NCBI GenBank assembly: GCA_900175165.2
Contig: FWWN02000453.1
Location: 1 to 64,000, forward strand
DNA length: 64,000 nt
Direction of reading: 5' to 3'
DNA from: Rhizomucor pusillus
Lineage: Eukaryota > Mucoromycota > Mucoromycetes > Mucorales > Lichtheimiaceae
The position numbers and the translations under genes are program-made. The notes under the pieces were generated by a model, which worked only from the letters and a program-made list of their open reading frames with translations, searched no databases and was not told the DNA's origin. The first letter of the stretch is position 1; every line of letters begins with the position of its first letter. Below are positions 23,311 through 34,962 of this stretch, piece after piece.

Positions 23311-25325
23311 ATGACAAGTACGGCAACGACCACGGAAACCGAGTTGACGGTACCGTCGTCACATAGTACTTTGCTGCAAGCTTGCGAAGTTGTCGGCTCG
23401 TCCGAGTCTTTGGCACGGGAGGCCGGCGGTGCCGAAGATAACGCCTCGTCGTCGACAATCGGCAGTGAAAAGAGGCAGAGCCCGAAGGAGAAGAAGCAGC
23501 AGCAGCATGAAACAATAGATGACATGCATCGATCACGGAGGGTGACCAAAGTTCGGCAACTCTTTGTGGGCAACGCAAGTGTTGTGGTTTAGTTTGAGCG
23601 GCTTTGCTACGAAATGGTCTCATATTGGTTGCGATACATAGCTCCCCTTTAGAGTTCGATGGCAAGATTTGAAGGATTTATTCCGCAAAGCGGGCAATGT
23701 TGTTCGGGCAGATGTGGCTCTGAGCTATGATAATCGCTCTAAAGGACATGGCACTGTTTTGTTTAATACGGTCGAGGATGCACAGCGTGCAATTGGTATG
23801 CGATTTTTTATTATGATTATTCGGGCCACCTGTGCGCCTGCAGCTAAACTCATTCGTCCCTTCATTATGAGACATGTTGCACAATTACAAATGGCAGGGT
23901 AGAGCTTTGGAAGTCCGAGAAGACAAGGCATTCATTGAACAGTCTTCACACCTTGCTCATCCATCATCATCAAACACTCGAGGAGCTGCCAATGATCCTT
24001 GTGATACAAAGGTGATTGATGTGTATTTCAACAACTTTTGATATCTGCTCAACGATTACTTTCTGCAGATTGCAGGCGGAAGGCAGCTTTTCGTTGGCAA
24101 CGTGAGTTTAGCGATAAAGCTGCCGGGGCTGCATGTTAATATCTTTTCTCACTGTAGTTACCATTTCATTGTCAATGGCAAGACGTGAAGGATCTATTCA
24201 GGAACGCAGGCAATATCCTGCGAGCCGATGTCATGCAAGGTACAGATGGTCGCAGCCGAGGTTTTGGCACTGTTCTGTATGCGAGTCACGAGGATGCCAA
24301 AAGAGCTATTGGTATGCATAAAATGTATATCTTTCCATTTGATATATCTCATCGCAGGTACACGCAGTAATGTATAATGGATATGAGTTCCATGGCCGTC
24401 GCATCCGCGTGCATTTTGATAAGTTTGCATCAGCATCAGTCGCCCCATCTCGAAGATATGCGCCTAATCATCATTCGCAACCTTTAAAGCCGATCCTGGA
24501 ATTGACGCAGCCATATCCTCATCCCCCTCCATCGCCTTATCATGCCCAGCATATCTCGCCGTTACTTACACCAGTTGTCTACTTTCCTCAGCCTGAACCT
24601 GGTCCTACCTATCATCACTTTAATCAACAGCACCAGCATCAGCAACCTGTCACACCACTTACCGATGAAGATAGCAAGGTCGATTTCAGTAACGCCCCTG
24701 GTGGCTACTTGCCAACTCAATCTTTGCAACACGAGAACTATCCTTTTCATCTTTTGATACACCCTCCGCACTCCAACTATCTTGGTTTCTCAGGGCTCGC
24801 TGCATCGCTTCCTTTGGAGTCAAATATACAAAGTAAGCATAATGTTCTTCATGCGTTACCTTGTCCAGAGACAATACATGCTAATTATTTTTTTAAGATA
24901 ATGGGATTACCAATTCAATGTATCCAACGCATGCACTGGATGCTGTGAAATCTGTCGGCGGCTTCTTCGTACCTGGGCAGGCATGGTCATCATCTCCAAA
25001 GATGCCCCTGGCAACAGCGCCGCCGTTGTCACCGCCCGTATTTCCATCTACAACTACTGAACAACAGCAGCGGCATGATTCATCCCCTTTGTATGTTCCC
25101 GGCATCACGCAAGGACCAGCACCACCTGCTGATATATCTCTCGCCGAAGCTATGAATGCCATACATATGAAGGAGGGCACAGCTGGACTGGCCGAAAGTC
25201 TCAGGAACATGGTTGCAACAACGAAAGCAGAGCAAGGGAGTGGTGGTTCCGCGATAACGACAGGCGTTGCTGCGAGCATTGATTTGACGCGGGTTTGGGA
25301 ACATTTGGATGGACTCAAATATTGA
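23311..25325 (+). CDS. RNA-binding protein with two RRM domains (Gbp2/Hrb1-MYEF2-like)
   Basis: Seven exons (23311-23574, 23642-23795, 23872-24011, 24069-24101, 24158-24311, 24368-24832, 24898-25325) give 545 residues. RRM1 starts at [22 protein letters not shown] (about residues 83-165); RRM2 starts at [22 protein letters not shown]. Both have RNP2 (LFVGNL) and an RNP1 variant (KGHGTVLF and RGFGTVLY). A His/Pro/Gln-rich linker and a Pro/Ser-rich tail follow. The N-terminal 75 residues are Ser/Glu/Lys/Gln-rich. The paired W-Q-D-LKDLFR signature resembles the Gbp2/Hrb1 and hnRNP M/MYEF2 group, nuclear mRNA-binding and export-linked proteins; the role here is inference. The first intron (23575-23641) begins with GC, not GT. 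The equivalent introns in the two RRMs sit at the same codon and phase. Confidence 0.88.
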
Positions 25326-25629
25326 TATTCCAGAAGTAGACAAGTGAAAAGTTGGCTATTATGCGTATGAATATACAGTACTTATACATATCTCTACAAT
25401 AAATATTGGAAGCGTACTCACAACTCCATCCATCCATACGACATTCAGCTAGCTTGCATATTTATTTTTGAGTAATATACGAAGCGTATTTGTCAATTCC
25501 AATCACCCATTGTTTGTAGTGCGGTTGGGAAATGAACTTGAGACTTTCCAAATCAAGAATGTCTGTGGCTTTGGTAATGAGTCAATATTGGCACCGCTTG
25601 ATTCGTCCTTTTTTCGTCAACGGCGCACC

Positions 25630-27878
25630 ATGGTCGAAGTAAAATTCCCTACCAAGGCGATCCCATACGTTGTACTCGCCGTTATTGCTTCGAGCTCCTC
25701 GCTCAAGCAAGGCATTAAGCTCACGTCTGCTCGCGACGTATCAGAAACCAGTATCCAGATCGACAAGCGCGTCATTGTCGGCACCGCGTCCGCTGTACGC
25801 TACCTTTTGCGACACGCCAAGCTGCTCAACGAACAGCGACCTGAGTGCCAGCACGAAGCACGTCTGGTGGATTTGATTCTTCTGGCCAACATTGAGACTC
25901 TGAGCGCTGCTGTAAAGAACAGAGCAACAAAGTATCTTTTGGGCGATGTCCCTGGACTTGTGGATGCTTTGGCCTGGGGTGTCCTCTACAAGAAGTCTCC
26001 AGAGGCCGAGTATGCTAGCGGTCTCCAAGTGGTCAAGGAAGCTCTTTTGCTCGCTGAGGAATGCGCCGGCAGCACGCAACTCGCACCTGTCACATCTATC
26101 CCCGAAATCCAAGGAACTAGCCCCGAGACTAACCCGCTCGACTGCTTCAAAAACTTGATCGCTGCACAACTTTCTGAACTCTCTGGCGTCGAAGCTCGCG
26201 TCGTCTACGATGCCATTGATCTGCCTCGAGTGCTCGAACACGGCGATCTGGCTGTTGCTGTTCCTCGTCTCCGTGTCAAGGGCAACCCTGCTGCTTTCGC
26301 CAAACAGTGGGCAGAGTCCTTTGTCCCCAACGAATATATCATCGAAGCAAGCGCTATCGGTCCCTTCCTCAACTTCCGCATCAACGCCAAGGTGCTTATG
26401 CACCGAACCCTCCAGACTGTTGGAAAATACGGCGAAGACTATGGCAAAAACAAGCTCGGCAACAACAAGAAGATTGTTGTCGAATATTCCTCACCTAACA
26501 TTGCTAAACCCTTCCATGCCGGTCATTTGCGTTCAACGATCATTGGTTCCTTTATTGCAAACGTATACCGTGCAAACGGCTGGGATGTTACGACCATGAA
26601 CTACCTTGGCGACTGGGGCAAGCAGTACGGTAAGTTGTCTTTTTTCCTCAACAAAAAGCTTTGCTAAACTTTATCGGTAAAGGTTTGCTTGCTGTTGGTT
26701 TTGCACGATACGGTAACGAGGAAGCTTTGAAGGAAGATGCCATTAAGCACCTGTACGACGTGTATGTCAAGATCAACCGCGACGCTGAAGCCGAGCCTAC
26801 CATCCACGACGAAGCTCGCGCATACTTTAAAAAGATGGAAGACGGTGACGAGGAAGCACTTGCCCTGTGGCGCAAGTTCCGTGATTTGTCCATTGAGAAA
26901 TACAAGCAAGTCTATGCCCGTCTAAACATTAGCTTTGACGTCTACTCTGGTGAATCCCAGGTCGACGACGGCATGAAACGAGCCATGGCACAGCTCAAGG
27001 AGAGCGGTCTTTTGGAGGATTCTGAAGGCGCAAAGGTGATTGACTTGACAAAGTACAAGCTCGGCAAGACTGTTGTCGAGAAGCGCGACGGTACCACTCT
27101 CTATCTCACCCGCGATATCGGCGCAGCCATGGAGCGTTACGAAAAATACAAGTTTGACAAGATGATCTACGTTGTTGCTTCTCAGCAGGACTTGCACCTG
27201 AAGCAGCTTTTCAAGACTTTGGAATTGATGGGCTTCGAATGGGCAAACCGTTGCGAGCACGTTAATTTTGGTATGGTCATGGGCATGTCAACTCGTAAGG
27301 GAACCGTCGTCTTTTTGGAAGAGATCTTGGACGAAGCAAAGGATATCATGCACGAAGTCATGCGTAAGAACGAAAAAAAATACCAGGAAGTTGAAGATCC
27401 CGAAAAGGTCGCCGATGAAATCGGTATCTCTGGTGTCAAGATCCAGGATAACGCTGCTCGTCGTATCAAGAACTACGAATTTGATCGAAATCGTATGTTC
27501 AGCTTCGAGGGCGATACTGGCCCGTACATCCAGTATGCTCACGCCCGTCTTTGCTCCGTCGAACGCAAGAGTGGACTCAAGCTAAACCCCAACGCCAACT
27601 TGGACTTGCTCACTGAACCCGAAGCCCTTGAAGTTATCCGTTCGATTTCTCAATTTCCTGATCTCGTCTTGAGTTTGATGAACGGTGTCGAGCCGTGCAA
27701 TGTTGTGACTTATGCTTTCAACCTTTCACACAACATTTCTGCTGCATTCGAAACTGTCTGGGTCCGCGGTGCCGCTCCAGATGTCGCTGACGCTCGCTTG
27801 TATATGTATTGGGCTGCTCGTACCACTCTTGGCAACGCCATGCGCTTGTTGGGCTTGAGGCCTCTTGAGCGCATGTAG
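25630..27878 (+). CDS. RRS1: Cytosolic arginyl-tRNA synthetase with N-terminal extension
   Basis: A class I aminoacyl-tRNA synthetase that charges tRNA-Arg. Two exons (25630-26629, 26683-27878) give 731 residues. The signature HIGH box is HAGH in SSPNIAKPFHAGHLRST. The KMSKS-equivalent loop lies at MSTRKGTV, and the DALR anticodon domain ends in the family-typical GLRPLERM. Residues 180-290 are the Add1/Arg_tRNA_synt_N domain. Residues 1-140 are extra compared with the usual fungal enzyme of about 600-640 residues and look like an all-helical GST-C-like fold (AVRYLLRHAKLLNEQ, LVDLILLANIE); such domains tether synthetases to partners. Codon use is C-ending and regular, unlike its neighbours, as expected of a highly expressed gene. 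An upstream in-frame extension to 25468 lacks a good start. Confidence 0.96.
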
Positions 27879-28092
27879 ATTTACATGTAATATATCGCTT
27901 TTCACCCTTTTTAATCACTCAACTTCATATTTTTTTCATGTCATGCTTATCATAAAAAAGGACGTGCTTTGTTTACAAAATTACAAATATCTTTTCTTTT
28001 TTTTTCCACTTTATTCTCTATGAGATAATGAACCAGAATGTTTGCAAATGGGATGTGACGTATGTGAGAGAGGAAAGGAAAAAGAGTGTAAA
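27879..28092. terminator. Convergent 3' region between ArgRS and AP-2 alpha
   Basis: The 214 bases between two converging genes are AT- and T-rich (for example 27995-28015) and hold the polyadenylation regions of both. No gene is present. Confidence 0.4.
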
Positions 28093-31000
28093 TTAGTACG
28101 TTCCTGCTGAGAGCGGGTTCTCCAGTAACTGTCGCAGATATTCAGAAACATTTTCGCTGGGCGTTCGAACTGTCAATCGGAACATCTGCATAAAAAGTAA
28201 ATTGTTAGACAGTTGTGCTTTTAAACCTGATTAGATACACTTACATTTTGCTCCATATTCGGTTCTAACCGCAACAACGCACCAACTTTTCCGCCTTTAC
28301 CCATGTCGATAACACCGGCACCGACAAAGTTGTTTGGATTCGGATCGACTCCGGAAAGCAATCCAAATTTAAAGCCTTGCAAAATGTTCCTGATAGTATC
28401 CAGATGTATCGGTACCTGACTGCTGAAAATGACCTGGCTCTCGCGCGGAGGTCCGCCGATCTGGTTCCAGCGTTTAAAGAAGCTTGGTCCATCCATGTTG
28501 AGAATAGGCTCTTGGAATTTAGGTAGCAATATAGGAAGCTTTAGATGGAGTGTGGTGTCATTAAACATGATAAGCAGCGAAGGCGATTCCCAGAAACCGT
28601 CCAAGCATTCGACCTGGATTAGTCGCTGCACCTGTGCACCAGGGGCTATACTCTCTTCAGCTGCACTGACTATTTGTACATTGAGCTTGTCCGGCAATGA
28701 CTCGGCTGTAAGCCGTAGTCTCTCCAAAGAGTATGAAGTTCTGTTGCTAAGGTATAATGCCAAACGGCCAAAGCAGCCATGGAATTCAGATTTCAGTGAG
28801 ACTTGGACTTGGTCGTCCTGGTATAATACTCCTTCAGGAGAGTACTGCAATCGATTGTACCCAAGCTCGTAACCCGGTGCAAGAGGAACGGAAGCTATTG
28901 AAGGATTGGATGGCGTGGATTTTGGACCGATATGCAGATCTTCTAGAGCAAGAAGATCAGGTTCTGCTGATAGCCGTGTTGGTACATTTTGATTGTCAGT
29001 GGATGATGTTGGTGCTGATGCTGTTGCCTGTACCGGTGTTGACGCTTGTCTCGAGGTATCACTGCTGGTAGAGTTGGCTCTCATCGACGCCATTCGTTTG
29101 AGACCTTCCTGTCGTTCGATGTTGGCTTCTTTGCCACCGATATACCAAACTCGCTTGTCTTCCGTATCCCCAATCTTTTGGTTCAGCTTCAACAATAGAG
29201 TGGATTCTCGTTCAGGGAATGGTGGCATCTCCTCACATACGGTTTGTAGCATGTCGTCGGTTGGCATTGTCGAAATTGCCAGATATTCGCATGCACGTTG
29301 TTGCAGCTCAGAGTCCAGCACGTAGCGGTATTGGTTGAATACCGACAAAATCTGACCCTTGATTTCTGGGAACAGGTTGATGAATTTCACATATGTAGTA
29401 AGAAGGAGAGCACGAGTGTTCAAAGAGCACAAGTTGAATTTTGAGTGAACTGCTGTAAACTGTTCGATGGGACTGCATCCAGGATAGTTCGCGATCAAAT
29501 GTCCAAACTCGCCGAGTATATATCCTCCAACCTTGAGCATTGTTTCGTTATACTGTGGCGACCCGAGATAGTTGAGTACCGTCTTTGCAGCGTATTCTTG
29601 TAGTTCTTCGTTGTTGGTCACAATTTGTACGACTCGGAACCATACTTCCTCTCCAACCTGGTCTCCGGCAGTAGAAATCAATTGAAGGATGATATCAACA
29701 TACCATGAATAGGCAGTGGCAAATTTCTCAGCAAGAATAGCAATTTTCAGGACCATCTCTTCACGCATTGCATAGTCGGCTACTTGCAAATAACGTAACA
29801 GCTCGGACACGATTATCTTTGCATTGGACATATCGCACATTGAGTATAAGAGATCCAATCCGCGACGACGAACGCTGATATCCTTATCGCGCAGCGACAT
29901 CATAATCGTGTCTTGGTGGCGTTTGATGGGTTCCAAAGAGTCTGCGCAGGCTGCCAAATGTGCCATAGTCTCCAGACCGAGATAACGTAAGTTGGTTTCC
30001 TTGGAGGAAATGAATCGACCGAGTAACTGGGCCGCCTGAGCGCAGATGGTGGAATTGCTGTCCAAATGGATAGCAAGGTTGATGGCTTCGAATAACACGG
30101 CATTCTGAGCATTACTGTGCTGTACATTTTTAGGCGTATCTTGAGAATTTGTCATGATAATTTGCAGTAATTCGCTTATATCAGATCTCAATTTCGGATC
30201 ATCTGAGAAATCAATACTATCAGTGATTCATCGGTTGGAAAACGAAAATTTGAGTATACCTGGCGGCGGGTAATATTGCAACAAACGAAGACATTTGACT
30301 TGCAGCCACGGTGTCGGCACTTTGTAGTATATGTAGTCCATACTGTAGTCTCTGTCAATTAGGATCTGTGACATCGCAGTTGAGTTTTGATGTGATCGAC
30401 TAAAACAATACTTGCAAGGATTCTTACTCTCTTGAGTCTGTTAACAGCCTTCTCGTAGCAGCCTGCAAATTCCATGGGATAACTCTGTGCTAATGTCAAG
30501 ATCAGGGTTGTAACGGACAATGCGACTCCCTATCAAACATATGAGATGGATACGAACATAAAGCGAACATTCTAACTCGCATGAGCATACCAGATCATAT
30601 TCATCCATTAGTCCAATCAATCGATCGGCCCAATCCGTAACAGGTATAACATCTGGATACTTGCGGAATAAACGCAGTAACGTCAATGCAGCCTTCTTCT
30701 TTACAAAGCTTTTTGATGTCCTGAACAAAAAATGGTGTTAACAAGCTGGATCGTTGAGGAATGGGAATGTTGTAATACTTGCGGTGAGATTAACAATCGA
30801 TGAACATCAGGAGCAAGTGACTCGGCCATTTCACGACCACCAATGTTGGCAATAGCGTGTAAAGCAAGACAGTTGTTAATTTCGTTCATATCATCCAAGT
30901 CCTTCTTTGTCGAATTTACGACGAGTCGCACGAGATCGCTGTTTTCATGAAATAACAGTGTCACTGCAAGGTAGCCCTTGAAGTCAGGAAACGCAATGTG

Positions 31001-31581
31001 AGTGCCGTTGTACAAGCAAATACATCCACGTCCTAGTCGCCTCTTACAATCTGTTTCTCGCTGTATTTTGTGCTGGAAATTAGGTTTACAGCCTCGAGAT
31101 GTCCAAAGTCAATCTCCCAGCCGAGAATGTACATATACAACAGTTTGCAGACATATTTCTTCTTTTGATATCCACTGAGGTTGCTCTCTAAAGTGATGTC
31201 GTTAAATCTTTGAGATGTTCACAGTCATTATTGAACATCCATATACCTTTGAACTTCGAGCGGATATTGGCCATCTCCTTATTAATACGCTTCTCTTCGA
31301 GTTCACGCACCCGACCTATACGGCGTTCAGCATGTTAGAATGCTAGAGCGTTTTTCCTATCTCTCTGCTACCTACAGTTACGAATGTCGGCTGGTATTCA
31401 CCGAATGGGCAGCGCGTCAGTCAGCAGCTTATTTGTAATATTCTCGACCCTGACAGCATAATCTGATTTCGGGTTTCATCTTACCTATGAAACTAAAGAG
31501 AAAAGTTTAGTCATAAGAATAGTAAATGCCAATTATTCTCAGGCAATGCACTTACACTGTGAGACCTCTCATAGACGACAT
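28093..31581 (-). CDS. APL3: AP-2 adaptor complex subunit alpha
   Basis: The large alpha-adaptin of the AP-2 clathrin adaptor, acting at the plasma membrane in endocytosis. The ATG at 31581 starts [27 protein letters not shown], the family's N-terminus, split by several very short exons. One exon near 31407-31420 needs a GTAGGT donor to keep frame. The trunk is in the long exon 28247-30240, with segments such as [43 protein letters not shown] and [12 protein letters not shown] Ser/Thr/Gln hinge (about 28870-29100) and the appendage domain follow ([25 protein letters not shown]). The last exon 28093-28185 encodes [20 protein letters not shown] to the end. The appendage is the platform for endocytic accessory proteins. 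Roughly ten introns crowd the 5' third; a few of their borders are approximate. Confidence 0.95.
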
Positions 31582-32132
31582 GGTGGCCTGATGGATTGAG
31601 GAAGCTGACACAAAGATGGATAGTGGGACAAAATGGAAAGTCGCCGCATCTTTCATTTTCTGGGTTTCCTGCATGCCCAAATTGGTAAGCGACCACAGGA
31701 GTATCTTCCTCGCATTGATACCGACAGAAAGAAAATGCATAATGCACTGGTGTTAGTTATTAGCATAACATGTACTTGAAAACGCCGATATCGGAAGCGC
31801 CAGTATTGCTATACAAATTTGCGTGTATGGGCCGATCTAAACTATACCATACATTATGCAGAATTTTGAGGAAGGAAATGAATGCTATGTACTGCTTTGA
31901 ACGTGGACTGCGATTCAGTTTAGCAAGCATGGCGCCATTCCTATTTATGTCTCCAGCAGATTGACGAAAAGTATAGAAGATTTGTAGAGCTTGGCATGAA
32001 CGTCAAGGAGAACGTTGCAAATACTTGTCTTCACTGCCATTCTTTCATTAATTGTATGATCTTGTCTGTTGTTTGAGCATATTACATATGCAGAGTAATA
32101 CACATTATAGCATTGCAGTTTAGAAATAGGTT
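31582..32132. other. Intergenic region upstream of AP-2 alpha
   Basis: About 550 bases between the AP-2 alpha start and the 3' end of the KxDL gene. It holds several open frames of 60-80 codons on both strands, none with family resemblance or a sensible splice context. It is presumably the promoter of AP-2 alpha and the 3' UTR of the KxDL gene. Confidence 0.4.
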
Positions 32133-32577
32133 TTAGTCATCTGGTATAGTGGGAGCTGGATACGCTTTTCCTACAGCGTTGTACTGCTCAGGATATTTCT
32201 CAGCCAGTTGCTTCTTGATCGATCTAAATAGAGATGAAATCCGTCATGCATCTGCATTGTCTCTTCCCATATCTTTTGCTTTACCGAAGCTTGATAAACA
32301 TTTTATCAAGATCTTGTTTCATTTCTTTCAACAGTTGAGTGTGGGATTCAAACCGTTTGCTGACGTTCTTGTATCTCGCTCTGCTGAATTCATTGAAAGC
32401 CTCCAAGCTGCGGTGCGTCTTTTGGTAGATCTGCAAACTGGTTTGATCGTTGTAGGAACGATGACAGTCAAGTGAATTCCAAATTTACCAGTTCTCTTGT
32501 TCGTCTTGAATTCGCTTCAAGTCTTGTTCATTACGGGCGCTGATGAAATGTCCTGCAAGTTTTGTAGACAAGCTCAT
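32133..32577 (-). CDS. KXD1: KxDL-motif protein (BORC/BLOC-1 subunit KXD1-like)
   Basis: A small coiled-coil protein of the KxDL family, which in animals and fungi is a subunit of BORC/BLOC-1-type complexes that control lysosome or endosome position and maturation. Three short exons (32489-32577, 32285-32437, 32133-32223) give 110 residues. The core reads FNEFSRARYKNVSKRFESHT, then LLKEMKQDLDKMF with the name-giving K-Q-D-L motif. The IKLRSIKKQLAEKYPEQY region closes the domain, matching the family's order and spacing. The protein ends in PAPTIPDD. No exon is long enough to stand out as an ORF, so the gene is easily missed. The N-terminal exon is less certain because its acceptor (32438-32439) and start were chosen for frame and intron length (51 bases). 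Confidence 0.8.
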
Positions 32578-32949
32578 TAAACGGCGACGCTCACTCCTGA
32601 ATTACAGCATCATCGTAAAAAATGTTGCATAAATCGCTCAAATCTATTATTTTCAAAGCATCTCCTAGCAGAAGAACAACGAATGCAATGTACTCTTGTT
32701 ATTCAATGACGAATATAATAATGTGCTATGGTATATGAATATGAGAAGTCAGTAAGCTATCGTTTTTATAACGTAAACAATCTCTATGACACGCGTCTGA
32801 AGACGTAATTGAATCATAGCAGAATGCATCGGATGCATGGTAAATGGCAATATGAAGATAGCCCGCCACATCGTCATCATAAAGTTTGTTTGTATACGAG
32901 CTGCGTGCGTCTCCCCGCATGGACTACTCTTGGCTGGAACGTTGGACAG

Positions 32950-33262
32950 CTTGCATTGTTTGTGACAAGCCATGTGTATGCACCAAAGCTGTGTAACAAA
33001 TGGTAAGCTGAAACGGTCAAGGCTGGTATATTATCTTTTCCTCCAAGATTGTTCACGTAGATAATAATATTTGTATCATCGGCAATCTCGATCAACGGCA
33101 TCTGATGTGCATGTTCGTCTACAATGAAACGGAAAAAGAAGATGCAAAAAACAATAGAATTTAGGAGAACAGAAAGCCAAGGCGCGATGAAGTCACCTGT
33201 TATCAATGTGGTTTAGCTCGATTGTCGTAAAACTTTGTCGATGGAGAGAGATCTGTTGGCTC
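32950..33262 (-). pseudogene. Remnant of a dihydroxyacetone kinase-like gene (DhaK domain)
   Basis: On the minus strand a short open stretch contains NIIIYVNNLGG, the hallmark strand-loop of the DhaK (DAK1) domain, preceded by an acidic ADDT as in the family's conserved Asp/Glu segment. About 120 bases further upstream another frame reads SMHAPEPTDLSPST, resembling the G-[IV]-H-x-E-P-G loop that precedes it in intact enzymes. Nothing else of the roughly 580-residue kinase is present, and frames shift between the pieces. I take it as a decayed fragment. It could also be chance, as the match rests on about 11 residues. Confidence 0.35.
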
Positions 33263-33444
33263 TGGTGCATGCATCGAAAAGATATCTGTGTGGCCAAAGG
33301 GGGGATGGTCTGTCCCTAACATTTATATCTTGAGTATGTTATGTGGAACGATCAAAACTTTTTTCTCCCACAACAAAGAGATAAATTTGACTTTACCCCA
33401 CTCCCATACTTTATCCCTTTCTTCCCTTTCCCCAAAACCTGCAG
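33263..33444 (+). promoter_or_regulatory. Pyrimidine-rich leader before the F-box gene
   Basis: The last 60 bases before the F-box ORF are C/T-rich on the plus strand (about 33392-33438), a common fungal promoter/initiator feature, and end in CTGCAG directly before the first ATG. This could also be an intron acceptor, which would mean an unseen 5' exon. Confidence 0.4.
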
Positions 33445-34962
33445 ATGCTGCAACAACTAGTCGATACATTCTTTGCGTTGTGGCTCGACATTTTACACAT
33501 CTATATACGCGTATCAGCGTTTCTTCAGGCGATCCTTGTTGTTGCTTCAGATTTATCTCAGAGAGATAACCTGCATCGCCAATACGCCGCAAAAGTTGTT
33601 CCGGACAGTCCAACCATGACTGTAGTACGACGGCGACGACAACAGAAACCACAGAAAGCGCCAGTTGCCAAACCGCAGACTGTCAACTACATTAATGAAC
33701 TTCCCAATGAAATATTGTTGGCCATATTTGAAATGGCCAAACCTACGGATCTACCGCGCTGTACCGTGGTATGCCGTCGATGGCATGTGCTCGTGACACC
33801 AATCTTGTGGAGAGCCCCGGTCCTCATCCGTCCTGTCTGCTGCCTTCCCCCGTCCAAAACCACTTGCCGCCATCCCTTGCAAAAGGGCATGGATGCATTT
33901 GTTGATTATCAATATTGTGCGTATTCAAATACCTCGTGTCCATCCTCGAGTTCAGTCTGGTCCCCATCGAGTGCGCTGCTGTCAAAGGATGGCTTCTGCG
34001 AACCTGCCAGGCTCAGCGGCTGCCAACAAACGATTGCATCGGACAGCTTCCCGATACATCTTGAAAAATATGGCACAGCTGTTCGCAAACTGGTTCTTCC
34101 TCCCAAGTACACGACCGACTGCTCCGTGCGCCAAATCGTGACTTATTGCCCCAACATTACACATCTTGTGCTGGATGGCTGCATACACATTACAGACATC
34201 ACTCTGCTGCTGCTTGCAAAATGTCAAACAATCGAGTCGCTCTCTATCCGATACTGCAACTTGGTGACGGATACCGGTTTACTTTACCTGAGCAGCTTGC
34301 CGCGCTTGCAAGAACTCTACGTAACCGGTCTAAACAGGATTTCGTGCGATGGTGTGACAAGGTTGGCACCTCTCCGTTGTCTGGACGTGAGCGAGTGCTC
34401 CGGTGTCACAGCTGTCCGTGAACTGGTGCGCTCCTGTGGAACGGCTTTAACCCATTTAAGTATTGCCCGCCTGAATGTAAAAGATCTCGAATCCATTGTC
34501 GAGTTTTGCCCAAACCTTGTCTATCTGAATGCTAGACGGTCTTGCAGTCACCGCGCATGGCGATCCGATGATAGTTTGATCGAGCTAATTGAGTCGTTTC
34601 AGCGCTACACAGATATCACTCTCTCGCATTATTATCGCCGACGTATATCTGCCAAACAACAAGCCGAGCTCCAGGATCAGCAAGTCTTTGATAACTTAGT
34701 CTCAGGACTTTCGAAACTAAAATACATTGATGTGACTCTGTGGAACGGACTGATGGACCACAAGGTACAGCAGACACTCCATCGCCACGGTCAACTAGCA
34801 GGTATTGCTGTAGCAGGATGCCGGAATCTTAGTTGCCGGGCCTTTGGCTGCAAGTGCCGAACAGCGCGACATGGCAAGTCAACCGTTTTCAACGTTGGTG
34901 GCAGCAGCAGCCGAGCGATTACCGTCAAAGGACTGAACCATTCCGGTTGCAAACACATTTAA
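33445..34962 (+). CDS. F-box and leucine-rich repeat protein
   Basis: Probably a substrate-recognition subunit of an SCF ubiquitin ligase. It is a single exon of 505 residues from the first ATG. The F-box is at about residues 83-125 (INELPNEILLAIFEM, CTVVCRRWHVLVTPILW) and would bind Skp1. From about residue 215 there are leucine-rich repeats of the Cys-containing (Amn1/Grr1/FBXL) type, such as CPNITHLVLDGC and SLSIRYCNLVTDTGLLYLSSL. The C-terminus is Cys- and basic-rich (CRNLSCRAFGCKCR). An internal ATG at 33616 would give 448 residues and drop a hydrophobic leader that is unusual for F-box proteins, so it may be the true start. The target is unknown. Confidence 0.88.
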   Translation: MLQQLVDTFFALWLDILHIYIRVSAFLQAILVVASDLSQRDNLHRQYAAKVVPDSPTMTVVRRRRQQKPQKAPVAKPQTVNYINELPNEILLAIFEMAKPTDLPRCTVVCRRWHVLVTPILWRAPVLIRPVCCLPPSKTTCRHPLQKGMDAFVDYQYCAYSNTSCPSSSSVWSPSSALLSKDGFCEPARLSGCQQTIASDSFPIHLEKYGTAVRKLVLPPKYTTDCSVRQIVTYCPNITHLVLDGCIHITDITLLLLAKCQTIESLSIRYCNLVTDTGLLYLSSLPRLQELYVTGLNRISCDGVTRLAPLRCLDVSECSGVTAVRELVRSCGTALTHLSIARLNVKDLESIVEFCPNLVYLNARRSCSHRAWRSDDSLIELIESFQRYTDITLSHYYRRRISAKQQAELQDQQVFDNLVSGLSKLKYIDVTLWNGLMDHKVQQTLHRHGQLAGIAVAGCRNLSCRAFGCKCRTARHGKSTVFNVGGSSSRAITVKGLNHSGCKHI

